DNA from: an uncultured Pelagibacteraceae bacterium
GTDB lineage: Bacteria; Pseudomonadota; Alphaproteobacteria; Pelagibacterales; Pelagibacteraceae
Direction of reading: 5' to 3'
Assembly (NCBI GenBank): GCA_902555585.1
Contig: CACDSY010000003.1
Span: 167,642-231,641, forward strand
Length of the DNA: 64,000 bases
Every line of letters starts with the position of its first letter. The first letter of the stretch is position 1. The notes beneath the pieces are model-generated. The model was not told the origin of the DNA and made no database searches. It saw nothing but the letters and a program-made list of their open reading frames with translations. Below are positions 1 to 8,364 of the stretch, one piece after another. The translations under genes were made by a program, and so were the position numbers.

Positions 1-669
1 CTTTCATTTTCGGAAAACTTTTTTCATATGTGTTTTGGCAAAGTACCAAACAAAGATATAGTTAAAGCTTTTGATGTATCTTTAATCTTATATGCAGAAC
101 ATAGTTTTAATGTTTCTACTTTTACAGCAAGGACTATAACAAGTAGTTTATCTGATATTCATGGTGCAATTACTGGTGCTATAGCAAGCTTGAAAGGCCC
201 TCTTCACGGAGGAGCGAATGAAGAAGTCATGCATATGATGAATAAAATTAAAAAACCTGAGAATGCACTTAAATGGATTAATAAAGCTCTAGATAATAAA
301 GATGTGGTTATGGGATTTGGCCATAGAGTTTATAAAAGTGGAGATTCAAGAGTTCCTACAATGAGAGAATATTTTGGAAAAGTTGCTAAAATCAAAAAAG
401 ATAAAAAATTTGAAAAAATATATGATATCGTTGAAAAAGTGATGATAGACAGGAAAAATATTCATCCAAATGTAGACTATCCTACTGGGCCTACTTATCA
501 CTTAATGGGATTTGATACTGATTTCTTCACACCAATTTTTGTAATTTCAAGAATTACAGGTTGGTCAGCTCATATAATCGAACAACATTCTGCAAATAAA
601 TTAATCAGGCCTTTAGCGAGTTACAAAGGCAGCAAACACCGTAAAGTTCTTCAATTAAATCAAAGATAA
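1..669 (+). CDS. Citrate synthase family protein, C-terminal part (cut by window edge)
   Basis: The reading frame is open from base 1, so this is the 3' end of a longer gene; the ATG at 28 is internal. Citrate synthases condense acetyl-CoA (or propionyl-CoA in 2-methylcitrate synthases) with oxaloacetate. The visible 222 codons carry the family signatures GPLHGGANE and GFGHRVYK, which contain the two active-site histidines, followed by the conserved C-terminal GW-H segment. Family membership is clear; citrate versus 2-methylcitrate specificity cannot be decided without the N-terminal part and upstream neighbours. It is convergent with nrdB, with only 2 bases between the stop codons and no obvious terminator between them. 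Confidence 0.9.
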   Translation, partial: LSFSENFFHMCFGKVPNKDIVKAFDVSLILYAEHSFNVSTFTARTITSSLSDIHGAITGAIASLKGPLHGGANEEVMHMMNKIKKPENALKWINKALDNKDVVMGFGHRVYKSGDSRVPTMREYFGKVAKIKKDKKFEKIYDIVEKVMIDRKNIHPNVDYPTGPTYHLMGFDTDFFTPIFVISRITGWSAHIIEQHSANKLIRPLASYKGSKHRKVLQLNQR

Positions 670-671
670 TC

Positions 672-1682
672 TCAAGAAAAAGCTTCTGTCCAAGATCCCC
701 TTGTAGATGCTTTTGAGTATTCTGTTGCTCTACCTTCGAAAAAGTTCATATGTTCAACTGCATTTAACATTGTATCAAGCCATGTTAATGGATTTTTTTG
801 AACATCATAAATTGGCTCTAAACCTAACTGAGCCAATCTTCTATTTCCTATAAATCTTATGTAATCTTTTACTTCTTTAGCTGTTAAGCCCTCCATCGGA
901 CCCATTTCAAAAGCTAAATCTATAAAAGCATCTTCGTGCTCAATAATAGTTCTGCATGCTTCATAAATTTCTTTTTTTAGTTGAGGCGTCCAAATTTCTG
1001 GATTTTCTTTAATAAAATCTTTGAATAGCCTGATCATAGAATTACAATGTAAAGTTTCATCTCTTACAGACCAAGTTACTATCTGTCCCATTCCCTTCAT
1101 TTTATTGTGTCTTGGAAAATTAAGTAAAATTGCGAAGCTTGCAAAAAGCTGCAAGCCTTCTGTGAATGCGCTGAATACAGCAATTGTTTTAGCTATATCA
1201 TGATTAGATTTCATATCGAAGCCTTGCATGTAATCATACTTATCTTTCATTTCTTTATATTTCATGAAAGCTGAGTATTCAGACTCAGGCATCCCTATCG
1301 TATCTAACAAATGTGAATAGGCTGCAATATGAACAGTTTCCATTGAAGCAAAAGATGACATCATCATTAACACTTCAGTTGGTTTAAACACATTCATGTA
1401 ATGTCTTATATAACAGTTGCTTACTTCAACATCGGCTTGTGTAAAAAATCTAAAAATTTGAGTAAGTAAATTTTTTTCGGACTGAGATAAATTTTTTTGC
1501 CAATCTCTAACATCATCACCAAGAGGCACTTCCTCTGGCAACCAGTGAATTCTTTGTTGGGTTAACCAAGCATCATAGCACCATGGGTATCTGAAAGGTT
1601 TATAGACAGGATTACCTACAAGTAATCCATTATTTTTTTTTGGTTGAATTATTTCTTTATTAATTTTTTCTGCTACTGACAT
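672..1682 (-). CDS. nrdB: Class Ia-type ribonucleotide reductase, beta (radical) subunit
   Basis: This subunit houses the diiron-tyrosyl radical needed by NrdA to reduce ribonucleotides to deoxyribonucleotides. From the ATG at 1682 it is 336 residues. The metal and radical residues fall at D84, E115, H118 and Y122, the same numbering as the E. coli protein, with further ligands E175, E209 and H212, so a canonical tyrosyl radical is expected. An upstream in-frame GTG at 1691 exists, but the ATG at 1682 has a GAGGAG Shine-Dalgarno 8 bases upstream, so 1682 is preferred. The start overlaps the nrdA stop by 10 bases, indicating translational coupling. Confidence 0.96.
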   Translation of the reverse strand: MSVAEKINKEIIQPKKNNGLLVGNPVYKPFRYPWCYDAWLTQQRIHWLPEEVPLGDDVRDWQKNLSQSEKNLLTQIFRFFTQADVEVSNCYIRHYMNVFKPTEVLMMMSSFASMETVHIAAYSHLLDTIGMPESEYSAFMKYKEMKDKYDYMQGFDMKSNHDIAKTIAVFSAFTEGLQLFASFAILLNFPRHNKMKGMGQIVTWSVRDETLHCNSMIRLFKDFIKENPEIWTPQLKKEIYEACRTIIEHEDAFIDLAFEMGPMEGLTAKEVKDYIRFIGNRRLAQLGLEPIYDVQKNPLTWLDTMLNAVEHMNFFEGRATEYSKASTRGSWTEAFS

Positions 1683-3610
1683 GATAAACACTCCTCATAA
1701 TCTTGTTGGTTATTATTTCCTTCTTTGGATTTATAAACATTCACTGCAATGTCTGTTGATTTTGCATCATTAACATTTTCAGCACGTTGTATTGATTTAG
1801 ACCTGCAGTAATAAAGACTCTTCAAACCTTTCTTCCAAGCTTGAAAATGGATTTGATGCAAATCTCTTTTATGTACATCTGCAGGTAAAAATAAGTTAAT
1901 AGATTGAGCTTGAGAAATATGAGGTGTTCTGTCTGCACTCAAATCAACAAGCCATCTTTGATCTAACTCAAAAGCTGTTTTAAAAACATCTTTTTCATCT
2001 TGAGTTAAAAAATCTAAATGTGATACTGATCCTTGGTTAGTCGTAATACTTGACCAAACTTCATCTGTATCTTTTCCGTGTTTTTCTAATAGTTGTCTTA
2101 AATATTTATTTCGTACGTTAAAAGATCCTGAAAGAGTTTTATGTGTAAAGCTGTTAGCAGCAATTGGCTCGACACCTGGAGACGTTCCACCACATATTAT
2201 TGAGATAGAAGCTGTAGGGGCTATTGCAGTTTTGTTAGAAAATCTCTCCATTATACCATAATCAGAAGCATCTGGACATGGTCCTCTTTCCTCAGCTAAA
2301 TCTTTTGATGCCTTATCAACATTTTTATGAATATGCTCAAAAATCTTTTTATTCCAAGCCTTGCTCATTACAGACTCAATTGGAATCATTTTCTTTTGAT
2401 AATAAGAATGAAGTCCCATCACACCCAATCCTACGCTTCGTTCTCTCATTGCTGAGTAAGTAGCATCACTAAATTGCTCTGGTGCATTTTCAATGAAATC
2501 TGTCATCACATTATCTAGAAATCTCATTACATCGTCTATGAAATTTTCATCATCTTTCCAATCATCGTATTTTTCGACGTTTAAAGATGATAAGCAGCAT
2601 ACTGCAGTTCTATCTTTGCCGTCCTTGTCAATTCCTGTGGGTAGAGTAATTTCACTACAAAGGTTTGAAGTTTTGACAGTAAGACCAGCAAGTTTATGAT
2701 GTTGAGGAATTTGTCTGTTAACAGTATCGATGAATATAATATACGGCTCTCCTGTTTCAATTCTTGCTGTAAGTAATCTTATCCATAGATTTCTTGCAGA
2801 AACAGTTGCTTGAACAGCTCCATCTTTTGGACTTTTAAGTCCCCATTGCTCATCAAGTTCAACAGCTCTCATGAAAGCATCTGAGACTAAAACACCGTGG
2901 TGTAAATTTAATGATTTTCTATTAGGATCTCCTCCAGTTGGTCTTCTCATCTCTATAAACTCTTCAATTTCTGGATGGTCTATTGGTATATAACAGGCCG
3001 CAGAACCTCTTCTTAATGAACCCTGGCTAATTGCCATTGTTAAAGAGTCCATTACTTTTATAAATGGAATTATTCCTGAAGTTTTACCAACTCTTCCAAT
3101 TTTCTCACCTATTGATCTAAGATTTCCCCAGTAGCTTCCGATACCTCCACCACGTGCTGCAAGCCAAACGTTCTCACTCCATAGATCAAGAATACCGTTA
3201 AGACTATCGCTAGCTTCATTTAGAAAACAAGATATTGGCAATCCTCTTGTAGTTCCTCCATTTGATAAAACTGGTGTTGCTGGCATGAACCAAAGATTAC
3301 TAATGTAATTATATAATCTTTGAGCGTGTAAGTTGTCATCAGCATAATGGCTTGCAACTCTAGCAAACAAATCTTGAAAAGATTCGTTAGCACCCAAATA
3401 TCTATCTTTAAGAGTAGCTTTTCCAAAGTCAGTTAAATTATCATCTCTGCTTCTATCAATTTTAATTGTTATGCCTTTTGAATTTTGAAATAGTTCTGTT
3501 TGGCTATTAAGAGAAAATAAATCTAATCTTTTATCTTTAGGATCTTGATTCACATTTGGTGTATAATCAGAGACAGCTTTCCTAATAGCTTGTGATAAAA
3601 TCTTGTTCAT
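1673..3610 (-). CDS. nrdA: Ribonucleoside-diphosphate reductase, alpha (catalytic) subunit
   Basis: This is the catalytic subunit of ribonucleotide reductase, 645 residues. Visible active-site elements are C128 and C338 (redox pair), the N316-L-C318-S-E320 motif with the thiyl-radical cysteine, the tyrosine pair in LYYC near residue 610 for radical transfer, and the C-terminal shuttle cysteines C641 and C644. It is about 115 residues shorter than E. coli NrdA. The catalytic core begins near residue 57, so there is no room for the N-terminal ATP-cone that gives dATP feedback in the classical enzyme. It is co-transcribed with nrdB and has an AAGGAG Shine-Dalgarno before its ATG. Confidence 0.96.
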   Translation of the reverse strand: MNKILSQAIRKAVSDYTPNVNQDPKDKRLDLFSLNSQTELFQNSKGITIKIDRSRDDNLTDFGKATLKDRYLGANESFQDLFARVASHYADDNLHAQRLYNYISNLWFMPATPVLSNGGTTRGLPISCFLNEASDSLNGILDLWSENVWLAARGGGIGSYWGNLRSIGEKIGRVGKTSGIIPFIKVMDSLTMAISQGSLRRGSAACYIPIDHPEIEEFIEMRRPTGGDPNRKSLNLHHGVLVSDAFMRAVELDEQWGLKSPKDGAVQATVSARNLWIRLLTARIETGEPYIIFIDTVNRQIPQHHKLAGLTVKTSNLCSEITLPTGIDKDGKDRTAVCCLSSLNVEKYDDWKDDENFIDDVMRFLDNVMTDFIENAPEQFSDATYSAMRERSVGLGVMGLHSYYQKKMIPIESVMSKAWNKKIFEHIHKNVDKASKDLAEERGPCPDASDYGIMERFSNKTAIAPTASISIICGGTSPGVEPIAANSFTHKTLSGSFNVRNKYLRQLLEKHGKDTDEVWSSITTNQGSVSHLDFLTQDEKDVFKTAFELDQRWLVDLSADRTPHISQAQSINLFLPADVHKRDLHQIHFQAWKKGLKSLYYCRSKSIQRAENVNDAKSTDIAVNVYKSKEGNNNQQDYEECLSCQ

Positions 3611-3649
3611 TTAGCTCCTTTTTTGTACTATACTTAATTAAGTAAAACA

Positions 3650-3687
3650 ACTAGATGTTGTATGATGGTTTGGTAAATATACTATAT
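3650..3687 (-). promoter_or_regulatory. Putative NrdR box pair upstream of nrdA
   Basis: In the 159-base gap between nrdA and the divergent mutase gene, the stretch around 3648-3663 matches 11 of 16 positions of the known NrdR box (ACACAATATATAGTGT, read on the minus strand). A second partial match, ATATAGT, lies around 3681-3687. The two sites start 31 bases apart, the spacing of three helical turns typical of NrdR box pairs. A possible minus-strand promoter (TTGATT, 16 bases, TATTTA) overlaps the distal box. The second box is weak, so this is a tentative call. Confidence 0.35.
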
Positions 3688-3769
3688 GACCAACAAATCA
3701 ATAGAACATTTATAGAACTTAAGAAAAAAATTATCAATAAAAAAATAAACAAAATATAAAAATATTAAC

Positions 3770-5224
3770 ATGAAAAATTCAATAAAAATTGATCCTTTTG
3801 GCTTTAGAGAATACGACGCGCGATGGTTGTACCCTGATAATATAAATTTAGAAGGTGTGACAAATTTGGGAAAAGGTTTAGGAACACAGATTATTAATCA
3901 TACAAATAAAAGTAATCCAAGAATCATAGTTGGTCATGATTACAGATCTTATAGTGAAGAAATAAAATCAGCTTTAAAAAAAGGACTTATCTCAACAGGT
4001 TGTTGTGTTGAAGATGTGGGATTAGCATTATCGCCGATGGTTTATTTTGCACAATTCAATTTAGAAAGTGATGCTGTTGCAATGGTGACAGCTAGTCATA
4101 ATGAAAATGGTTGGACAGGTGTAAAGATGGGAATAAAGAAAGGATTAACCCATGCACCGGAAGAGATGAAAGAATTAAAGGATATAACCTTAAATAATAA
4201 ATTTATTGAAGGTCAAGGAAATGAAAAAGAAATTAGTGATTTTCAAAGTGTTTATAAAGATGATCTTATAAATAAAAATAAAATTAAGAAAAAAATTAAA
4301 GCTGTAGTTGCCTGTGGCAATGGAACAGCAGGAATATTTGCACCGGACATTTTAAGAGGAATAGGATGTGATGTAATAGAGCTAGATTGCAATTTGGACT
4401 ATACTTTTCCAAAGTACAATCCTAATCCTGAAGATCTTGAAATGTTACATGCAATAAGTAAATCTGTAAAAAAAAATAATGCTGATATCGGATTTGGATT
4501 TGATGGAGATGGAGATCGTGTAGGTGTAATAGATAACGATGGTAATGAAATTTTTTCTGATAAAATTGGATTATTGATTGCAAGAAATTTATCCTCAAAC
4601 CACAAAGGATCAAAATTTATTGTAGATGTTAAATCAACTGGGCTGTATTCAACAGATGAAGTTTTGAAAAATAACTCGTGTGAAACATTGTATTGGAAAA
4701 CTGGACATTCACATATCAAAAGAAAAGTAAATAATGAAAAAGCACTTGCAGGCTTTGAAAAAAGTGGTCATTTCTTTTTTAACAAACCTTTAGGTTACGG
4801 ATATGATGATGGTATAAATTCGGCTATTCAAGTTTGCCATTTACTAAATAATAATCATAAAAAAATGAATGAGATCATAAATGAATTACCTAATACCTAT
4901 CAGTCACCTACCATGGCTCCTTTTTGTGAAGATAATGAAAAATATCAAGTTGTTGAAGAAATAATCAAACAAATTGAGGATTTAAAATCAAATAATGTTA
5001 AAATTGATAATCAAGAAATTGAGGACATACTTACAGTAAATGGTATAAGATTTTCTTTTAAAGATGGCTCTTGGGGTTTGATAAGAGCCTCATCTAATAA
5101 GCCTTCTCTGGTAGTTGTTACTGAAAGTCCAACATCTGATGAGAGAAAGAAAAAAATCTTCGAATTTATCGACGATTTGCTCCAAAACACTGGTAAAATA
5201 GGTGAGTACGACCAAAAAATTTAA
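3770..5224 (+). CDS. Phosphomannomutase/phosphoglucomutase (alpha-D-phosphohexomutase)
   Basis: This enzyme interconverts hexose-1-phosphate and hexose-6-phosphate, feeding nucleotide-sugar synthesis. The 484-residue protein has the phosphoserine loop TASHN with S109, the Mg-binding loop D245-G-D-G-D249-R, and a sugar-binding loop around EKSGH, in the correct order for the superfamily. Length and architecture fit the bacterial AlgC/ManB group, which accepts mannose and glucose phosphates; exact preference cannot be read here. The ATG has no Shine-Dalgarno, and a TATAAA hexamer ends 9 bases before it, hinting at a nearly leaderless mRNA. Its stop codon directly abuts that of the convergent TauE-type gene. 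Confidence 0.9.
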   Translation: MKNSIKIDPFGFREYDARWLYPDNINLEGVTNLGKGLGTQIINHTNKSNPRIIVGHDYRSYSEEIKSALKKGLISTGCCVEDVGLALSPMVYFAQFNLESDAVAMVTASHNENGWTGVKMGIKKGLTHAPEEMKELKDITLNNKFIEGQGNEKEISDFQSVYKDDLINKNKIKKKIKAVVACGNGTAGIFAPDILRGIGCDVIELDCNLDYTFPKYNPNPEDLEMLHAISKSVKKNNADIGFGFDGDGDRVGVIDNDGNEIFSDKIGLLIARNLSSNHKGSKFIVDVKSTGLYSTDEVLKNNSCETLYWKTGHSHIKRKVNNEKALAGFEKSGHFFFNKPLGYGYDDGINSAIQVCHLLNNNHKKMNEIINELPNTYQSPTMAPFCEDNEKYQVVEEIIKQIEDLKSNNVKIDNQEIEDILTVNGIRFSFKDGSWGLIRASSNKPSLVVVTESPTSDERKKKIFEFIDDLLQNTGKIGEYDQKI

Positions 5225-6055
5225 TTAAAGATCTAAAAATCTAATTAAAAATAAAGTCCCTATTACATATAAAAATACCCCAAACATTCTTTGAGTTTTA
5301 TTTTTATCTGTGGTGTGAACCATATTAGCTCCAACTCTAGCCATAAAAGATGTGATTGGAATAAATATCAAAAAGGCAGGAATATTTACAAAACCAATAC
5401 TTAGAGGAAGATTTGCATTTAGCAAAAAACCAGATGTCAAAAAACCAATTGAACCAATAGATGCTATTACAAATCCTATTGCAGCTGAACTTCCAATTGC
5501 TCTACTTATAGGATATCCAAAATATCTTAGGATTGGAACATTCATCATAGCTCCTGTAATACCCATAGGTGCAGATATAAAACCGGAAATGAAACCAAAA
5601 GTTGCTTTTGGTAGAAACTTAAACTTTTTATTTTTTTTTAATTCCTGTTTTATTAGTAATAAATATCCACCAAAAAAATATACAACTACAGCAAAAAATA
5701 AAACTAAAGATTTTGTATTTAACAATGCTGCCATATATGTACCAAGCAAAACTCCAAAGATAACAAATAGACCATAAGTTTTTAAAATATTTGTATCTAC
5801 AGCTTTATGTTTTCTATGAGTCATTACTGAAACAAAAGCAGTAAAAATTGTAATAGAAAAAGCGGTTCCTACAGAAAGATGCATCAAATAAGATTTATCT
5901 ACATCAGCTGTTTCAAAAATAAAAAAAAGCACAGGCACAGAAATAAGGCCTCCACCTATCCCAAAGTAACCCGCAAAAAATCCTACAGGAAAAGCAGTTA
6001 TTATCATTAATAAAATTAAAAGATAATACTGATTAGAAAGAATAGTATTAATCAA
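5225..6055 (-). CDS. TauE/SafE family (DUF81) membrane permease, copy 1
   Basis: This is a hydrophobic 276-residue protein with about eight membrane segments. Near its N-terminus is the glycine-rich loop AGYFGIGGG, and the related motif SAPMGITGA opens the second half, the internal repeat typical of TauE/SafE permeases, several of which export sulfite or sulfonates. The substrate here is unknown. The called start is a TTG overlapping the end of dusA by 8 bases; an ATG at 6007 is possible but would remove part of the first membrane segment. It appears to be the last gene of the run from malonyl-CoA decarboxylase through dusA. Confidence 0.8.
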   Translation of the reverse strand: MINTILSNQYYLLILLMIITAFPVGFFAGYFGIGGGLISVPVLFFIFETADVDKSYLMHLSVGTAFSITIFTAFVSVMTHRKHKAVDTNILKTYGLFVIFGVLLGTYMAALLNTKSLVLFFAVVVYFFGGYLLLIKQELKKNKKFKFLPKATFGFISGFISAPMGITGAMMNVPILRYFGYPISRAIGSSAAIGFVIASIGSIGFLTSGFLLNANLPLSIGFVNIPAFLIFIPITSFMARVGANMVHTTDKNKTQRMFGVFLYVIGTLFLIRFLDL

Positions 6056-7049
6056 TTCGACCTGCCGAATGTAATTTAGGAGAAAGTCTAACTTTATCCA
6101 TAATATGATCGATTTTTTTTACATCCGCATCTCTTACACACATATTTTCACTCAAATATCTTTTCCAGTGGCTTGAACCTGTTTGTCCATGGAATAAACC
6201 TAGTGTATGTCTCATAACTTGATTTACTCTAGTACCCATTTGTACTTGAGCCTTAACATAATCAATTAACTCCTCAACAATTTCTTCTCGCTCTTTAATG
6301 TCATGATTATTAAAAATTTCTCTTTCAATATCAGCTAAAAGATAAGGAGAATGATAAACAGATCTTCCAATCATTGCTCCATCCACTTTATCTAAATGAT
6401 CTTTTACTTCTTCAACTGAAGTAACACCGCCATTAATAATTATTTCAAGGTCTTTGAAATCTTGCTTTAGTTTATAAACATAATCATATTTTAAAGGAGG
6501 TATATTAAGATTTTGCTTAGGCGTAAATTTACCTAACATGGCTTTTCTTGCATGAATTATAAAAGTTTTAACCCCGGTCTCCTTTAAAGTTTTTATGAAA
6601 TTAAAAAAATGTTCGTAATCCTCAACATCGTCATAACCAATTCTAGTTTTAACTGTTACTGGCAAAGATGTTGAGTTAATCATTTCTAATAAACAATCTG
6701 CCACTAAATTTGGTTCCTTGATTAAACACGCACCAAATCTATTTTTTTGAACTTTTTTACTTGGACAGCCTAAGTTTAAATTAATTTCATCATAGCCATA
6801 ATCTTCACCAATTTTTGCGGCATTTGCTAGTAATTTTGGCGTGGAGCCACCTAACTGTAAAGCAACTGGTTTTTCTCTTAGATCAAACGATAATAATTTA
6901 TCTTTATCCCCTCTATCAATTGCCTCAGAAACCACCATTTCTGTATAAAGAAGCACATGTTTACTTATCAATCTTAAAAAGTATCTTTCGTGTCTATCAG
7001 TGCAATCCATCATAGGAGCAACTGATACCAATCTATTAATCTTAGACAT
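6048..7049 (-). CDS. dusA: tRNA-dihydrouridine synthase A
   Basis: This flavoenzyme reduces specific uridines in the tRNA D-loop to dihydrouridine. The 333-residue protein begins with the SVAPMMDCTDRH segment characteristic of the DusA subgroup. It carries the NLNLGCPS loop with the family's catalytic cysteine and the KTRIG and GRSVY segments of the FMN-binding TIM barrel. Its length matches DusA. The start codon overlaps the end of the malonyl-CoA decarboxylase gene by 8 bases, and its own end overlaps the TauE-type gene, so the three are probably co-transcribed, although they have no obvious functional link. Confidence 0.92.
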   Translation of the reverse strand: MSKINRLVSVAPMMDCTDRHERYFLRLISKHVLLYTEMVVSEAIDRGDKDKLLSFDLREKPVALQLGGSTPKLLANAAKIGEDYGYDEINLNLGCPSKKVQKNRFGACLIKEPNLVADCLLEMINSTSLPVTVKTRIGYDDVEDYEHFFNFIKTLKETGVKTFIIHARKAMLGKFTPKQNLNIPPLKYDYVYKLKQDFKDLEIIINGGVTSVEEVKDHLDKVDGAMIGRSVYHSPYLLADIEREIFNNHDIKEREEIVEELIDYVKAQVQMGTRVNQVMRHTLGLFHGQTGSSHWKRYLSENMCVRDADVKKIDHIMDKVRLSPKLHSAGRID

Positions 7050-8349
7050 GTTTTTTAACTTTGTTGGATATATTAACTTTCTTCTCGTTTACATATTCTT
7101 GGTGATTTTTTTCAATTTTTGCCAATTCGTATCGATAATTAACCATTACACCAAAAGATCTTTTAAAGCCTACCTCTGAAACATTTGCATTTACTGCTAT
7201 ATCATCAATATCTGCTCCATTTTTTAAATGAAATCTACAAACATCATTTATTGGAAAACCAAAATCATTTTTCTGTTTTGCTAAATAATTTACCGCTAGC
7301 TTACAAATCAAGGCTTTATTATCAGCAATTCTTTTATCTCCAATTTTTAAATCAGAAGACTTTAAAAAATCTAAACTATTTTTGTTTGCCTCTCCTAATA
7401 TTCCAGCAGCTTGAGCACTGTCCATTTTTTTAAACCAATCAGCAAATCCCACCATTGGTGATAAGGTTCCAAAATATTTAACATCTGGAAGTTCTTCTTG
7501 AAGCTCATAAACAACTCTTTTAATTAAAAAATTTCCTAAAGTTACTCTTGATAAGCCATCTTGACAGTTGCTTATTGAATAGAAAGTTGCTGTATCATAA
7601 TTCTTTATTTTTTCGTCTGAAGGTCTTGTTAGCTCTTGTATCGATTGACTTAATCCTTTAGTTAAAGCTATTTCAACAAATATAATAGGCTCATCCTCTA
7701 AAGCAGGATGAAAATAAGCAAAAAATCTTCTATCTTTTCCAAGTCTTCTTTTTAATTCATTCATGTCTTTCATTGAATGAACTTTTTCGTATTTCAATAA
7801 TTTTTCTAAAATTGCAGCTTTAGTATCCCAAGTTATTTTTCTTAATTTTAAAAATCCTGGGTTAAACCAATTTTTAAATATATCAATTAAATCATAATCT
7901 AAGCTCTTTAACTCAGGTTTATCCTTCATTAATTTTAATAAATCTTCTCTTAAAGACACAATCTCTGAAGTTCCGTTAGGTGCCATGTTTAATCTAACAA
8001 ATAATTCTTTTCGAATACCGGAAGTTACTTTTGATAAATTTAAAATTGAATAATCATCTTGTCTGTTACTATATTTCTTAATAGCTTCATCAATTTTTGA
8101 TGGGTCTGGTTTGTATTTTTCATTAACTTCAATTAAAAATTTGTTTTTATCCTCTACAGATAGGTTTTGATATCTGAATAATATATCTCTAGCGAGGGTA
8201 ATTCCGAAAGCTGCACCTTTTGTAGACAATAGGTCATCACAAAGATCTAATAGATCTCTTTTTTTTGCAATACTTTTAAAGGATTTTTTTTCTAAAATCT
8301 TTTGTCCAGCATCAGCAATAGTCTCAAAAATTCTTTTTATATTTAACAT
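7042..8349 (-). CDS. Malonyl-CoA decarboxylase
   Basis: The enzyme decarboxylates malonyl-CoA to acetyl-CoA. The 435-residue protein has the family's N-terminal helical region followed by the GNAT-like catalytic domain. Visible family segments are FAYFHPALEDEP, the serine-containing FYSISNCQDGLS, and the histidine-containing VCRFHLKNGA. It lies 15 bases downstream of a TRAP importer operon on the same strand. In rhizobia and related bacteria, malonyl-CoA decarboxylase genes accompany malonate importers and malonyl-CoA synthetase. No synthetase is seen here, but a CoA-transferase gene is divergent from the other end of the TRAP operon and could supply the CoA thioester. Confidence 0.92.
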   Translation of the reverse strand: MLNIKRIFETIADAGQKILEKKSFKSIAKKRDLLDLCDDLLSTKGAAFGITLARDILFRYQNLSVEDKNKFLIEVNEKYKPDPSKIDEAIKKYSNRQDDYSILNLSKVTSGIRKELFVRLNMAPNGTSEIVSLREDLLKLMKDKPELKSLDYDLIDIFKNWFNPGFLKLRKITWDTKAAILEKLLKYEKVHSMKDMNELKRRLGKDRRFFAYFHPALEDEPIIFVEIALTKGLSQSIQELTRPSDEKIKNYDTATFYSISNCQDGLSRVTLGNFLIKRVVYELQEELPDVKYFGTLSPMVGFADWFKKMDSAQAAGILGEANKNSLDFLKSSDLKIGDKRIADNKALICKLAVNYLAKQKNDFGFPINDVCRFHLKNGADIDDIAVNANVSEVGFKRSFGVMVNYRYELAKIEKNHQEYVNEKKVNISNKVKKHV

Positions 8350-8364
8350 TGTGTTTTTTATATA

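Noticed and set aside
4399..4719. 106-codon minus-strand ORF opposite the phosphohexomutase
   Set aside because: It is the mirror of the Mg-binding region of a conserved enzyme; composition is typical of an antisense shadow.
5352..5777. 141-codon plus-strand ORF inside the TauE-type permease gene
   Set aside because: It is the complement of a hydrophobic coding sequence and its translation has no recognisable domain; the minus-strand permease has clear family motifs and coupling.
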